Positions 33,739-42,189 of a stretch of DNA of 64,000 nt are shown piece by piece; within the stretch, counting starts at the first letter, position 1; every line of letters starts with the position of its first letter. Below the pieces are notes generated by a model. The model was not told the DNA's origin and searched no databases. It worked only from the letters and a program-made list of their open reading frames with translations. The translations under genes were made by a program, and so were the position numbers. The DNA comes from CBDFHC01 sp965247585 (GTDB taxonomy: Bacteria > Chloroflexota > Dehalococcoidia > Lucifugimonadales > GCA-2712585): contig CBDFHC010000005.1 in assembly GCA_965247585.1 (NCBI GenBank), positions 744,001 through 808,000 of the forward strand, in the 5' to 3' direction.

Positions 33739-35241
33739 ATGGAGATAAGAGTCCTAAAAGAGGACGTTACCAAGGTGGAGACCCCGGCGCTCATCGTCAA
33801 CCTGTTTGAGGGCGTCAAGTCTCCTGGAGGCGCCACCGGGGCCGTGGACAAGGCGCTGGACGGGGCCATCAGCCGCCTCATTGACGAAGGCGAGATCAAG
33901 GGGAAGAGCGGCGAGCTTACCCTCCTCCACACCTTCGGCCGGATTGCTCCGGCGCGGGTTTTGGTGGCTGGATTGGGTAAGGAGGAGAGCTTCAACGTCA
34001 ACACCGTACGCGAAGTCACCGGCCACGCCTGCCGCTTCCTGCGGGGCAAGGGAATAAGTTCGGTCTGCACCATTGCCCACGGCGCTGGCGTAGCCGGCAT
34101 GGACCCCACCTCCTCCGGGCAGGCCATCGCCGAAGGCGCCATCCTGGGCCTCTATCGCTTCCGCCAATACATTGACCAGCCAGAGGGCGAGGCCGACGTT
34201 GAGCAGTTCACCATAGTTGAAGGCAGCGCCGACAAAATTACCGCGCTCCAGGAAGGGGTGCGCGTAGGCCGCATCGCTGCCGAAGGCGCCTCGCTGACCC
34301 GGGACATGGCCAACGAGCCCGCCAACGTCATGACTCCTACGCGAATGTCCGAGATCGCCCGCCAGGTGGCCGACACCGAAGGGCTGGACATACAGGTGCT
34401 GGAGCGCGAGGACATGGAGTCGATGGGCATGGGCGCCCTGTTGGGCGTCGCCAAGGGGAGCCGCCAGCCGACCAAACTCATCGTGCTGAAGTACAACGGC
34501 GACCCGGACAATCCCTCGGACAACTTGAGCTTCATCGGCAAGGGCATCACCTTCGATACCGGAGGCATCTCCATCAAGCCTGCCGGCGGCATGGAGAATA
34601 TGAAGGGTGACATGACTGGCGGCGCCTCGGTCATCGGCGCGCTGCAGGCCCTGGCCCGGCTGGGTCCCAAGATCAACATCACCGGCGTGATCCCCGCCAC
34701 GGAGAATATGCCCGGCGGCGAGGCCCAACGCCCCGGCGACGTCGTCCGCGCCATGAACGGCAAGACCATTGAGGTGATCAACACCGACGCCGAGGGCCGC
34801 CTGGTCCTGTCAGACGCCATGGTCTACGCCCGAAGGCACGGCGTCAGCCGCATGGTGGACATCGCCACCCTCACCGGCGCCATCGTCGTCTCCCTGGGCA
34901 AGATATGCACCGGCGTCATGGGCAACGACCAGGTCCTGGTGGACAAGGTGATCGCCGCGGGGACGTCCGCCGGCGAAAAAATGTGGCAGCTTCCCATGTT
35001 TGACGAATACAAGGAGCAGCTTAAGAGCAACGTGGCCGACATGATGAACGTGGGTGGCCGCGACGCCGGCTCCATCACCGCCGCCAAGTTCCTCTCAGAG
35101 TTCGCCGAAGGCGCGCCCTGGGTCCACCTGGACATCGCTGGCACCTACCGCAGCGACGCAAACAAAGGCTACATGGTAAAAGGTTCCTCCGGCGTGCCGG
35201 TGCGGACCCTTATCAACCTGGCCTTGGCGGAGGCCTCCTAA
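33739..35241 (+). CDS. pepA: Leucyl aminopeptidase (M17 family)
   Basis: A 500-residue two-metal aminopeptidase. The catalytic domain shows SFIGKGITFDTGGISIKPAG, MTGGASVIGALQALARLGP, GVIPATENMPGGEAQRPGDV and the signature NTDAEGRL at 348-355. The metal-binding Lys/Asp/Glu residues lie in these segments. DIATLTGAIVVSLG and GAPWVHLDIAGTY complete the fold. The N-terminal macro-like domain occupies about 1-165. AAGGAGGA 8 bases upstream fixes ATG 33739. It removes N-terminal residues in peptide turnover. Confidence 0.95.
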   Translation: MEIRVLKEDVTKVETPALIVNLFEGVKSPGGATGAVDKALDGAISRLIDEGEIKGKSGELTLLHTFGRIAPARVLVAGLGKEESFNVNTVREVTGHACRFLRGKGISSVCTIAHGAGVAGMDPTSSGQAIAEGAILGLYRFRQYIDQPEGEADVEQFTIVEGSADKITALQEGVRVGRIAAEGASLTRDMANEPANVMTPTRMSEIARQVADTEGLDIQVLEREDMESMGMGALLGVAKGSRQPTKLIVLKYNGDPDNPSDNLSFIGKGITFDTGGISIKPAGGMENMKGDMTGGASVIGALQALARLGPKINITGVIPATENMPGGEAQRPGDVVRAMNGKTIEVINTDAEGRLVLSDAMVYARRHGVSRMVDIATLTGAIVVSLGKICTGVMGNDQVLVDKVIAAGTSAGEKMWQLPMFDEYKEQLKSNVADMMNVGGRDAGSITAAKFLSEFAEGAPWVHLDIAGTYRSDANKGYMVKGSSGVPVRTLINLALAEAS

Positions 35242-35284
35242 AGGCAGTATATTTAGGAGTGCCCCAATGGGGCTGACGGGCCAT

Positions 35285-35361
35285 GGTGAGCGTGGCCAAG
35301 CGGTTAAGGCGCCAGGTTGTGGCCCTGGAGATCGTGGGTTCGACTCCCATCGCTCACCCCA
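35285..35361 (+). tRNA. tRNA-His (anticodon GTG)
   Basis: The acceptor stem GTGAGCG/CGCTCAC has the His-specific extra G at -1 (35285) opposite discriminator C (35358), and CCA is encoded (35359-35361). The anticodon stem CCAGG/CCTGG encloses loop TTGTGGC with GTG at 35319-35321. The T-loop is TTCGACT. Confidence 0.95.
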
Positions 35362-35381
35362 TCAAGCTCGACGTTCAACGC

Positions 35382-35457
35382 GCCCCGGTAGCTCAATGGA
35401 TAGAGCACCTGGCTTCGGACCAGGGGGTTGGGGGTTCAAGTCCCTTCCGGGGTACCA
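35382..35457 (+). tRNA. tRNA-Arg (anticodon TCG)
   Basis: The acceptor GCCCCGG pairs with CCGGGGT, the discriminator is A and CCA is encoded (35455-35457). The D arm is TAGCTCAATGGATAGAGCA. The anticodon stem CCTGG/CCAGG encloses loop CTTCGGA with TCG at 35415-35417. The T-loop is TTCAAGT. It lies 20 bases after tRNA-His and is probably co-transcribed. Confidence 0.95.
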
Positions 35458-35519
35458 CCTTTTCTTGTCTAACCTGACGTGCAAGTTATCCTTGTCACCC
35501 TGAGCTGGGACGATACGCC

Positions 35520-35942
35520 GTGTATTTTGCTTACGGGTCCAACTTAGACCAACAACAGATGACCTCCAGATGTCCCGGAGCAGTTCAGGGGTTGAAAGCC
35601 TTGTTGCGTGGCTACAGGTTCATCATTAACTCTCGAGGGGTTGCTTCCGTAGTCCCCAATGGAGAATCCATAGTTGAGGGAATAATATGGCATCTGACGG
35701 AAGACGATGAGAAAACTCTGGACCGTCACGAAGGTGTGGCTAAGGGGTATTACCAGAAGCACTGCTTGACCGTAAACCTGTCAAACGGTTCAGGGAGCAA
35801 GGCTCTTGTGTATGTTGCAACCACAAATGACGATGGGAAGCCAAGGCCAGGATATCTGGAATCAATCATTGCTGCTGCGGAGTTCCTAGAATTCTCGTCC
35901 TCGTATGTGGAGCACTTAAAAAGTCGTCTTGAACATGCCTGA
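35520..35942 (+). CDS. Gamma-glutamylcyclotransferase-like (GGCT) protein
   Basis: A 140-residue GGCT/AIG2-fold protein: VYFAYGSNLDQQQMTSRCPG is the ligand-loop signature, followed by GYRFIINSRGVASVVPN, VEGIIWHLTEDDEKTLDRHE and GYYQKHCLTV. The catalytic Glu is plausibly in the LDRHEGV segment. Family members cyclise gamma-glutamyl compounds. It starts with GTG 35520 right behind the tRNAs and overlaps the next gene. Base composition is lower in GC than the flanks, which suggests acquisition next to the tRNA pair. Confidence 0.82.
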   Translation: MYFAYGSNLDQQQMTSRCPGAVQGLKALLRGYRFIINSRGVASVVPNGESIVEGIIWHLTEDDEKTLDRHEGVAKGYYQKHCLTVNLSNGSGSKALVYVATTNDDGKPRPGYLESIIAAAEFLEFSSSYVEHLKSRLEHA

Positions 35943-36459
35943 CCGAAGGTCTGAGTTCGTAAAGAAGTGGTATGGGCGAGGTCTCAAAGAAAGTGACCCG
36001 TTCGACCAGTTTTTCTGTTTTTGGATTGCCTTGGCTGTCGCTGCCGCCCAGTGGAGCACCCTCCAAGGTAACTCACCTAACGACGGCACCGATCGGGATA
36101 AGGTAATTCGATACCTGACAGGCCACGAGGAATTCGTCGCGGGCGTTTTGAGTTCATCTCCACAACTCAAATGTCTAGCTGCCAGGATCGGTAGCACGCA
36201 CAGAAACCCCATCCTGGATACGGGCAAACCGGAGCTACGCGGCAAGTTCCAACGATTCGCTGACCACTACGCGGATTGCCAAAGACTCGACCGTGGAGAG
36301 TTGGTTGAAACTTTAGGCGAAATCCTTAATAAGGTCAGAAACAATGTCTTCCATGGTCGCAAGATTTACGATGAGGAAGACGACATCAAAGTCCTGACTT
36401 TGGTCAACCCGATTCTGAAAGAGCTACTTCAAGTCTCCGAGCCTGGCATAAACAACTAA
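35935..36459 (+). CDS. HEPN-domain-like protein
   Basis: A 174-residue, mostly helical protein with a C-terminal RNNVFHGRKIYD segment. It fits the HEPN RNase motif (Arg, then polar residue, then His five or six residues on) as seen in Apea-like HEPN proteins. The rest (DPFDQFFCFWIALAVAAAQW, NKVRNNVFHG) suits a helical bundle. Function is unknown. HEPN proteins are often RNases in toxin or defence systems. The gene overlaps the GGCT gene by 8 bases, so they are expressed together. An in-frame TTG at 35929 is an alternative start. Confidence 0.6.
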   Translation: MPDRRSEFVKKWYGRGLKESDPFDQFFCFWIALAVAAAQWSTLQGNSPNDGTDRDKVIRYLTGHEEFVAGVLSSSPQLKCLAARIGSTHRNPILDTGKPELRGKFQRFADHYADCQRLDRGELVETLGEILNKVRNNVFHGRKIYDEEDDIKVLTLVNPILKELLQVSEPGINN

Positions 36460-36636
36460 TATTTCGCTTCAAAGGTTCTCTCTATTGTTCCCAATGCCCC
36501 ACCCTTTGCTTACCCGCATATGGCGGTTACCGCCCTGCCCAACTTGCAGGAAAGCCCATCACCATCGCCGGTTCCCCCCTACACCCATCCAACCCGCTCC
36601 TGCAATCGGTAACGCGCCCCGCCGCGCCGCCCACCC

Positions 36637-36900
36637 CTATCGCCTATAGGTCGTCTCGCTCCGACGAGAGACCTTCAGAATGACCACCAGCGCTCGTTCG
36701 TCATAGATATCGTAGACAATACGATACTGTCCAACCCTGATGCGCCAGGTCCGGTCCACTCCCCGCAGCTTGCGCACCCCTGGGGGCCGTGGCTCCTCCG
36801 CCAGCGCCTGGATGAGTGTTGCCAGCCTCGCCTGGATTTCCCGTGCCAACCGCTCCAAGTCCCGCTGGGCCGCTGGAGACAGTTCAACCCGGTAAGGCAT
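36637..36900 (-). CDS. RelE/ParE-family toxin
   Basis: An 87-residue toxin: YRVELSPAAQRDLERLAREI, PRPPGVRKLRGVDRTWRIRV and GQYRIVYDIYDERALVVILK are the RelE pattern, with basic residues suited to ribosome-dependent mRNA cleavage. It begins 2 bases after the antitoxin stop. The preceding 36460-36636 gap holds only a weak module G-like stretch. Confidence 0.92.
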   Translation of the reverse strand: MPYRVELSPAAQRDLERLAREIQARLATLIQALAEEPRPPGVRKLRGVDRTWRIRVGQYRIVYDIYDERALVVILKVSRRSETTYRR

Positions 36901-36902
36901 TC

Positions 36903-37148
36903 TTACCCGGCTGAGCCGGCCTTAAGCTCCCGGAAGAACTCCCCAGCCTCCACGCCTCCCTGGCGCTCCCATTCGTGGCGCGCCTCCTCCAGGCCCGTCT
37001 GCAGCTCCTCGTCCTCCCTTGCCTCTAGCCACTCACGCACCGCCTCGGCAACTATGTCCTTGGCGTAGCAACCTCTGCGTACTGCTTCCACCTTCAGGGC
37101 CGTATACAGCGCGTCATCCTCAAAGATCACCGTCATACGCTTGGACAT
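36903..37148 (-). CDS. Ribbon-helix-helix antitoxin of a RelE pair
   Basis: An 81-residue protein. MTVIFEDDALYTALKVEAVR followed by RGCYAKDIVAEAVREWLEAR fits a ribbon-helix-helix DNA-binding N-terminus, and an acidic C-terminal helix would wrap the toxin. It is first in the two-gene operon and should repress it. A TATACGC-type AT-poor region precedes it and no clear operator was recognised. Confidence 0.85.
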   Translation of the reverse strand: MSKRMTVIFEDDALYTALKVEAVRRGCYAKDIVAEAVREWLEAREDEELQTGLEEARHEWERQGGVEAGEFFRELKAGSAG

Positions 37149-37389
37149 ACTCGCCTCCAGGCGTCTAAACGTTTATCCGTCTGCATGCCCATTGTATCAG
37201 TTGATCACATCCCTTTGGCAGCTAACCGGGCCGCCTGGTCACTCCCAACCCCCTGGTCAGAAGCCAGGTACTCTTACCAATGGGCTACCCGAGCGCCACC
37301 CTCAAATACAACGGGCCAAGTCCATCCCGTTTTGCGCCCTCGCCCGATTTTTCCAGAAAGTACGGCTCAGGTTGCTTCTGGTATCGACC

Positions 37390-37520
37390 ACACAGGAGAG
37401 TGCAGGGAACCCAGGTTCCCTGCCGGGAGTTTGAAGGTGTCCCTCAAAACCAAAACCTTACTGGGCGGTCGTGGGTGGGTACCACCAACCTTCGATTTTG
37501 AATCCTCTGATGGCGACACC
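37390..37520. repeat. Mosaic intergenic repeat (module A and tail)
   Basis: GGGAACCCAGGTTCCC at 37405 is followed by a mutated hairpin (TTTGAAGGTGTCCCTCAAA, which stays self-complementary through compensating changes), then GGGTGGGTACCACCAACC and TTCGATTTTG. It fills most of the 37149-37543 gap. Confidence 0.85.
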
Positions 37521-37543
37521 CATCACCATCAGAGACCTCCCCC

Positions 37544-37954
37544 CTAAAGCCGGTCCAGCCCGCTCCGGAACTCGGTCACCCGCTCTCGCCGCAGCAGCAG
37601 ACACACCTCCCCCTCCCGCCGTCGCGCCGCAACGTATTTGCGCGCCAGCTCGTCCCCCAGGTAGTGGGCCGCCCACCGAAGGTACAGCTCCGCCGAGGGC
37701 GCTCCGCCCACCTCCACCCTGCCTCGGACCGTCACCGAAAAGTACGGTATCTCCCGCCGGTCGATAACCAGCGTGGCGCTGCCGTTCCGACGCAGGTTCT
37801 TCACCTTCTGCGCCCCCTCGGGCGAAATCATCAGAAAGTTCCCCTCCTGCAACAGGTACCAGATGGGCACCGCGTGGGGCCATCCTCCTGGCCCAATGGT
37901 GGCCAGCGTGGCGATGTTCGCCCGCCTCAGGAACTCATCCCTTTCGTCAGTCAT
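37544..37954 (-). CDS. Pyridoxamine 5'-phosphate oxidase-like (PPOX/F420-type) protein
   Basis: A 136-residue split-barrel protein: FLRRANIATLATIGPGGWPH, AVPIWYLLQEGNFLMISPEG, AQKVKNLRRNGSATLVIDRR and YFSVTVRGRVEVGG. This is the FMN/F420-binding fold of PPOX-family oxidoreductases, which in Actinobacteria and Chloroflexota often use F420. The substrate is unknown. ATG 37954 has AAGGAGG upstream and overlaps the end of the MFS gene by 8 bases, so the two are coupled. Confidence 0.85.
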   Translation of the reverse strand: MTDERDEFLRRANIATLATIGPGGWPHAVPIWYLLQEGNFLMISPEGAQKVKNLRRNGSATLVIDRREIPYFSVTVRGRVEVGGAPSAELYLRWAAHYLGDELARKYVAARRREGEVCLLLRRERVTEFRSGLDRL

Positions 37955-39254
37955 CGTCGCCTCCTTGCGAAATATCCACCGAATCGGAAGCCTTCGAAAC
38001 AACGGGCCGGGGCGTCAACAACCTGGGGCCACTTCGAAGGAACAAGCCCCCCGCCACCCCCAGCAACGAGCTGACCATCGCCATGGCGAAAGCCCACCCC
38101 AGCGTGTGGGTGGCATCGGCCACAGCCCCCGCCACCGAAGGAGAGATCGTCTGCCCCAGCACCGCCCCCACCGAGAATAGCCCAAACGCCGCCGCGGCGA
38201 ACTGCACCGGAACGTAGTCGCCCGCCGCCGCCGCGCAGATCGTATAGTTGGCCCGAAGCGTCATCCCTATGAGAACGGCCGCCACCACCAGCGCCCCCGT
38301 CACCGGCGCCAGCCAGAAAAGCGCGTAGCTCACTGCCAGAAAAGAGAACGCCAACGTCAGCGCAACCGGACGCCCCATCTTGTCCGATGCACGGCCCCAA
38401 AAGACGCTGCCCACCAGACTCAGCACGCCTATCACCACCAACAGGTTTCCCGCCAGGTCCAGCCCGTTCGCCCGCTCCTCCGCCAGGTACGCCCCGAAAT
38501 ACGTCGAAAAGATTCCCACCCCCCAGCCTGAACAGAACGCCATGCCGGTGACCCACCACACCACCCGATTGCGGTACACCGCCAGCGGCCAGGCTCGTCG
38601 ACTGTCCCCGTCCCGCCTCGGCGAAGGCTGTCCGGTCACGGCTTCCGCCGGGCGGTCCCTCAGCAGCGCCAGGGCTGCCAGGCCGATGACCAGCACCACC
38701 ACTCCCAGGATGTACCAGGTGTGCCGCCAGCCGTCTATGGGGTCGTTCTCCACCAGTCGAGGCACCAGCAATCCCGCCACCAGGAACGGCACCGCGGAGC
38801 CCGACGCCGCCAGCCCCGCCGCCAGCCCCCGCGTCCGGCTGTCAAACCAGGACGAGAGCATTCCCATCATCGGTGTGATGGCGGCGGAGGCGGCGAAGCC
38901 CATCACCACCATGGCCGCCAGCGCTACCGCATAGTTCGGCGAGTAGCCAAACAACAGCATCCCTCCGCCGGTGACCAGCGTGCCCACGCCAACGATGGCC
39001 CGGCTGCCGTATCGCGACGCCAGCGTCCCGAACACCATGGCCCCCACCATTCGCAACGCGGAGCCCACCGTCATCATGACTCCGGCCTGCGTATAGGTGA
39101 GGTCCAGCCCTTCCCGCATGGAAGGAATCGTCAGACTGTGGGTGAACTGCACAAAGGCATAGCCCAGGTTCAACAGAAAGCCCGTCCCCAGAATCACCCC
39201 CGAATAGCTCAGCAGCCAAGGCGGTACCAGGCGGGCTAGCGTAGTTTTGTGCAT
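37947..39254 (-). CDS. Major facilitator superfamily transporter
   Basis: A 435-residue membrane protein with about 12 hydrophobic helices. The loop 2-3 signature appears as GTLASRYGSRAIVG, and a second repeat-half copy as WGRASDKMGRPVAL. The long central loop (DRPAEAVTGQPSPRRDGDSR) separates the two six-helix halves. It resembles monocarboxylate/oxalate-type MFS carriers, but the substrate is not inferable. The C-terminus is acidic. Its stop overlaps the PPOX start. Confidence 0.88.
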   Translation of the reverse strand: MHKTTLARLVPPWLLSYSGVILGTGFLLNLGYAFVQFTHSLTIPSMREGLDLTYTQAGVMMTVGSALRMVGAMVFGTLASRYGSRAIVGVGTLVTGGGMLLFGYSPNYAVALAAMVVMGFAASAAITPMMGMLSSWFDSRTRGLAAGLAASGSAVPFLVAGLLVPRLVENDPIDGWRHTWYILGVVVLVIGLAALALLRDRPAEAVTGQPSPRRDGDSRRAWPLAVYRNRVVWWVTGMAFCSGWGVGIFSTYFGAYLAEERANGLDLAGNLLVVIGVLSLVGSVFWGRASDKMGRPVALTLAFSFLAVSYALFWLAPVTGALVVAAVLIGMTLRANYTICAAAAGDYVPVQFAAAAFGLFSVGAVLGQTISPSVAGAVADATHTLGWAFAMAMVSSLLGVAGGLFLRSGPRLLTPRPVVSKASDSVDISQGGDDD

Positions 39255-39379
39255 CCGTTAAACGTCCCGGCTTCCCCCTCCGGCTCTAGGCGTGTCCGGG
39301 TCCTATGCCCTCTAAAATAACTTTTCAGCCCGCATCCATGGCCCCGGCCGCGTTTCTTCATCGCCAATAGAGCACGCTG

Positions 39380-39720
39380 ATATGTCACGTCATTCCTATG
39401 AAAATAGTATCGCCCCTACTATACCTGCGCCTACCCAGGGGGAGTCCAGAGGGTGATGGCCCCTTCTGCCGGGAGTCTGAGGGTGTCCCTCAGAAATTCG
39501 TTTTTTAAACCTTCTAGGGCGGGACGGTGGGAATCACCAACCTCCCATTTGCAATCCTTTGTAGTAGCTATACCGGTCACCATAGATGATAGCTGCCCCT
39601 TTATTTTCATCCTCCCCGGTGCTGTACGCCAACATGATCGATTCCGAGTCCGTGCGTGAGGATCGAGGAATCTGGTAGGGAGGGGAGAGTACATCCATCG
39701 CCGTGGCTCGCTTCTCAGAG
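39380..39720. repeat. Composite of repeat modules E, A, C and D
   Basis: The modules in order are TTCCTATGAAAATAGTATC (E), CTGCCGGGAGTCTGAGGG with the CTCAG hairpin (A, left palindrome missing, 39465-39495), and GGCGGGACGGTGGGAATC. GTAGTAGCTATACCGGTC and CATCCTCCCCGGTGCTG (C) follow, then GATTCCGAGTCCGTGCGTGAG and GGTAGGGAGGGGAGAG (D). The remaining part of 39255-39807 has no gene. Confidence 0.85.
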
Positions 39721-39807
39721 CCGGTGCTGCAAACACCTCGTTGACGCGAAATTCCCTCCTGTTTACACTCGCCACAACCCCTAACGCCTACCCTGGGAGG
39801 ACTCGAA

Positions 39808-40917
39808 ATGCCCAATACCACTGACGTAGCCATCATCGGAGGCGGTGTCATCGGTTGCTCCATCGCCTACCGGCTGGCCAAACTGGGAGTGAAGAGCACC
39901 GTTTTCGAGCGGACCACCTTCGCCGGCGGCGCCTCGGGCGCCACCGCCGGGGTCATCGGCCCCGTATGGCACGTCGACCCCTCCATGGACGCCTCCTCCA
40001 CCCTGGGCCTCCGGAGCCTGGACCTCTTTCCCCCGCTGGCGGCGGAGCTCAAGGAGGCGGGAGTAGACCCCCAGTTCCAGCAGAACGGCATCCTGAAAGT
40101 CGCCTTGCATGAAGAGCAGGCCAAGGTGCTACAAGACGGCCTGGCCTGGCAGGGAGAGCTGGGCATGGATGTTTCCTGGCTCGACCACCAGGAGGTATTG
40201 GACCGTGAACCCCTAATCAACCCTGCCGTGCTTGGCGGTGCCTTTTCGCAACGCGAGGGCTCCATCCACGGCCAGCAGTACGTAGCTGCCCTGGTCCACG
40301 CCGCCTCGCTCCTGGGCGCCACCTTCCTGGAGGGGGTGGAGGTCACCGGGCTGGAATGGAGCGGTGACACCGTCACCGGCGTCCGCACCATCACCGGCGT
40401 CTACCACGCCGGACACACGGTGCTGGCGGCGGGCCCGTGGACCGGGCTGGCGGGCCGGTGGCTTGCGGACGCCATACCTGTACGGCCGGTCAAGGGGCAG
40501 CGGATGCTGCTGCGGCTGCAGGGCTTCCTGCCCAAGTGTCCCGTCAACAACTTCCAGGGCTACGCCATCCCCCAGGTGGACGGCAACGTCCTCATCGCCT
40601 CCACCCGAGAAGAGGGGCTATTCGACCAGCGCGTCACCGCCGAGGGGATACGCCACCTGCTGGAAGGCGCGGTGTCCAACTTCCCCTGCCTCAAAGACGC
40701 CACCCTGGTGGGCGGCCGCGCCGGAGTCCGGCCCGGCTCCCCGGACGGCGTGCCCATCCTGGGCCCGGTGCCCGGCTACGACGGCCTCAGCGTCGCCTCG
40801 GGCCACGACCAGCTAGGCATTATGTTAAGCACCGGCACCGCCGAGCTCATGGCCGACTTCATCGTCTCCGGGGACATGGACCCACTGGAGTCCTTCAGCC
40901 CCGCCCGCTTCTTCTAG
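39808..40917 (+). CDS. FAD-dependent oxidoreductase (DAO family)
   Basis: A 369-residue flavoprotein of the D-amino-acid/glycine oxidase fold. The FAD Rossmann motif DVAIIGGGVIGCSIAYRLAK is followed by GASGATAGVIGPVWH. The substrate domain has GSIHGQQYVAALVHAASLLG, PVKGQRMLLRLQG, and the late GGRAGVRPGSPDGVPILGPV and GLSVASGHDQLGIMLSTGTA. It probably oxidises an amine (glycine, sarcosine or a D-amino acid), producing hydrogen peroxide or passing electrons on. GGGAGGA precedes the ATG. A D-aminoacylase homologue lies 1.3 kb downstream. Confidence 0.88.
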   Translation: MPNTTDVAIIGGGVIGCSIAYRLAKLGVKSTVFERTTFAGGASGATAGVIGPVWHVDPSMDASSTLGLRSLDLFPPLAAELKEAGVDPQFQQNGILKVALHEEQAKVLQDGLAWQGELGMDVSWLDHQEVLDREPLINPAVLGGAFSQREGSIHGQQYVAALVHAASLLGATFLEGVEVTGLEWSGDTVTGVRTITGVYHAGHTVLAAGPWTGLAGRWLADAIPVRPVKGQRMLLRLQGFLPKCPVNNFQGYAIPQVDGNVLIASTREEGLFDQRVTAEGIRHLLEGAVSNFPCLKDATLVGGRAGVRPGSPDGVPILGPVPGYDGLSVASGHDQLGIMLSTGTAELMADFIVSGDMDPLESFSPARFF

Positions 40918-40999
40918 CCCATCCTCCGCCTTTCCTTGAAGGTAGTCTGGCCCAGCCTTTGAAAGCGCGCCTCAAGCGCACAATCAACACCTACAGCAC

Positions 41000-41060
41000 A
41001 GGAAGATGCAGGGAACCTGGGTTCGCTGCCGGGAGTTTGAGGGTGTCCCTCAGAATTAAT
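41000..41060. repeat. Module A repeat copy
   Basis: GGGAACCTGGGTTCGCTGCC (one mismatch in the palindrome) is followed by GAGGGTGTCCCTC. It occupies part of the 225-base gap between the FAD oxidase and the LLM gene. Confidence 0.8.
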
Positions 41061-41142
41061 CCCCACTCGTTGACCCCACCCTGACCGTTGGTTATCCTCT
41101 GCTGGTCGCGCAGACTGCCCTACCCACCCATAGGAGGCCCGC

Positions 41143-42153
41143 TTGAAGGTCGCCCTCTACAACAGCGTCAAGGACGTTCCCGGCCGGGGACGTAACCTTC
41201 AACAGGAAATGCGGGACGTCATCGTAGAGGCCGTCCTCGCCGAAGAGATGGGCTTCGATGCCATGTTCATCGGCGAGCACCACATGGACCAGGAAGGGCT
41301 GATCCTCCCATCGCCCATCATCGTCGCCACCGCCGTGGCCGCGCACACCGAACAACTCAAGGTCGGCACCGCCGTCCTGCTGCTGCCCCTCTATCACCCG
41401 GTGCACGTCGCCGAGGACATCGCCACCTTGGACATCATCTCCGGCGGCAGGACCATCCTGGGCGTTGGCCTCGGCTACCAGCCCCCGGACTTCGCCTGCT
41501 TTGGCATTGACCAGTCTGAAGCCCGGGGACGCTTGGAAGAGGGTGTGGAGATCATCCGGCGCTGCTGGACCGGCGAGACCTTCTCCTACCAGGGCCGACA
41601 CTTCCAGCTCGAAAACGTCACCTGCGTCCCCACGCCGCTACAGCGGCCCGGCCCGCCGCTATGGTTCGGCGGTGGCGCGCCCGCTTCGGTTCGCCGCGCC
41701 GGCCGCATGGGCGACGGCTGGATCTGCACCATGTTCGAGGACGAGCCCACGGCCCGCTCCCTCATTGGTCACTATCAAGACGCCGCCGGCGAGGGCAACG
41801 GCCAAGTCGTGCTCATGCGCGACGCCTGGATCGCCAATGACCAGGCCGAGGCGTACCGTCAGTACGAACCTTACTGGTTGCCGGTGGTCAAGTACTACTG
41901 GCGCGCTGGACTCCCGGAGCTACAGCACATCAAGTCGGAATCGGACATCACCATGGAGGCGCTGGCCCCGCCCGTCATGCTTATCGGCAGCCCGGAGGAT
42001 TGCATCGCCCACTTCAAGAAGTGGCAACAGATCACCGGGTCGGACTACTTTATCCTTCGAATAAGGCAGGAGCACTCCGGCGGGCCTCCCCATCGCCAGG
42101 TGATGGAAGCGATCCGGCGTTTCGGCCAGGAAGTGCTACCCTACCTGGACTAG
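41143..42153 (+). CDS. LLM-class flavin-dependent oxidoreductase
   Basis: A 336-residue luciferase-fold enzyme: MGFDAMFIGEHHMDQEGLIL, AAHTEQLKVGTAVLLLPLYH, PVHVAEDIATLDIISGGRTI, LGVGLGYQPPDFACFG and FGGGAPASVRRAGRMGDGWI. This is an FMN- or F420-dependent monooxygenase or dehydrogenase of unknown substrate. The start is TTG 41143 with TAGGAGG 7 bases upstream. It is 36 bases ahead of the D-aminoacylase-like gene, so the two probably share a transcript. Confidence 0.88.
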   Translation: MKVALYNSVKDVPGRGRNLQQEMRDVIVEAVLAEEMGFDAMFIGEHHMDQEGLILPSPIIVATAVAAHTEQLKVGTAVLLLPLYHPVHVAEDIATLDIISGGRTILGVGLGYQPPDFACFGIDQSEARGRLEEGVEIIRRCWTGETFSYQGRHFQLENVTCVPTPLQRPGPPLWFGGGAPASVRRAGRMGDGWICTMFEDEPTARSLIGHYQDAAGEGNGQVVLMRDAWIANDQAEAYRQYEPYWLPVVKYYWRAGLPELQHIKSESDITMEALAPPVMLIGSPEDCIAHFKKWQQITGSDYFILRIRQEHSGGPPHRQVMEAIRRFGQEVLPYLD

Positions 42154-42189
42154 CAGGCAATTTCGAAAACACTCACTAGGGAGAAAACC

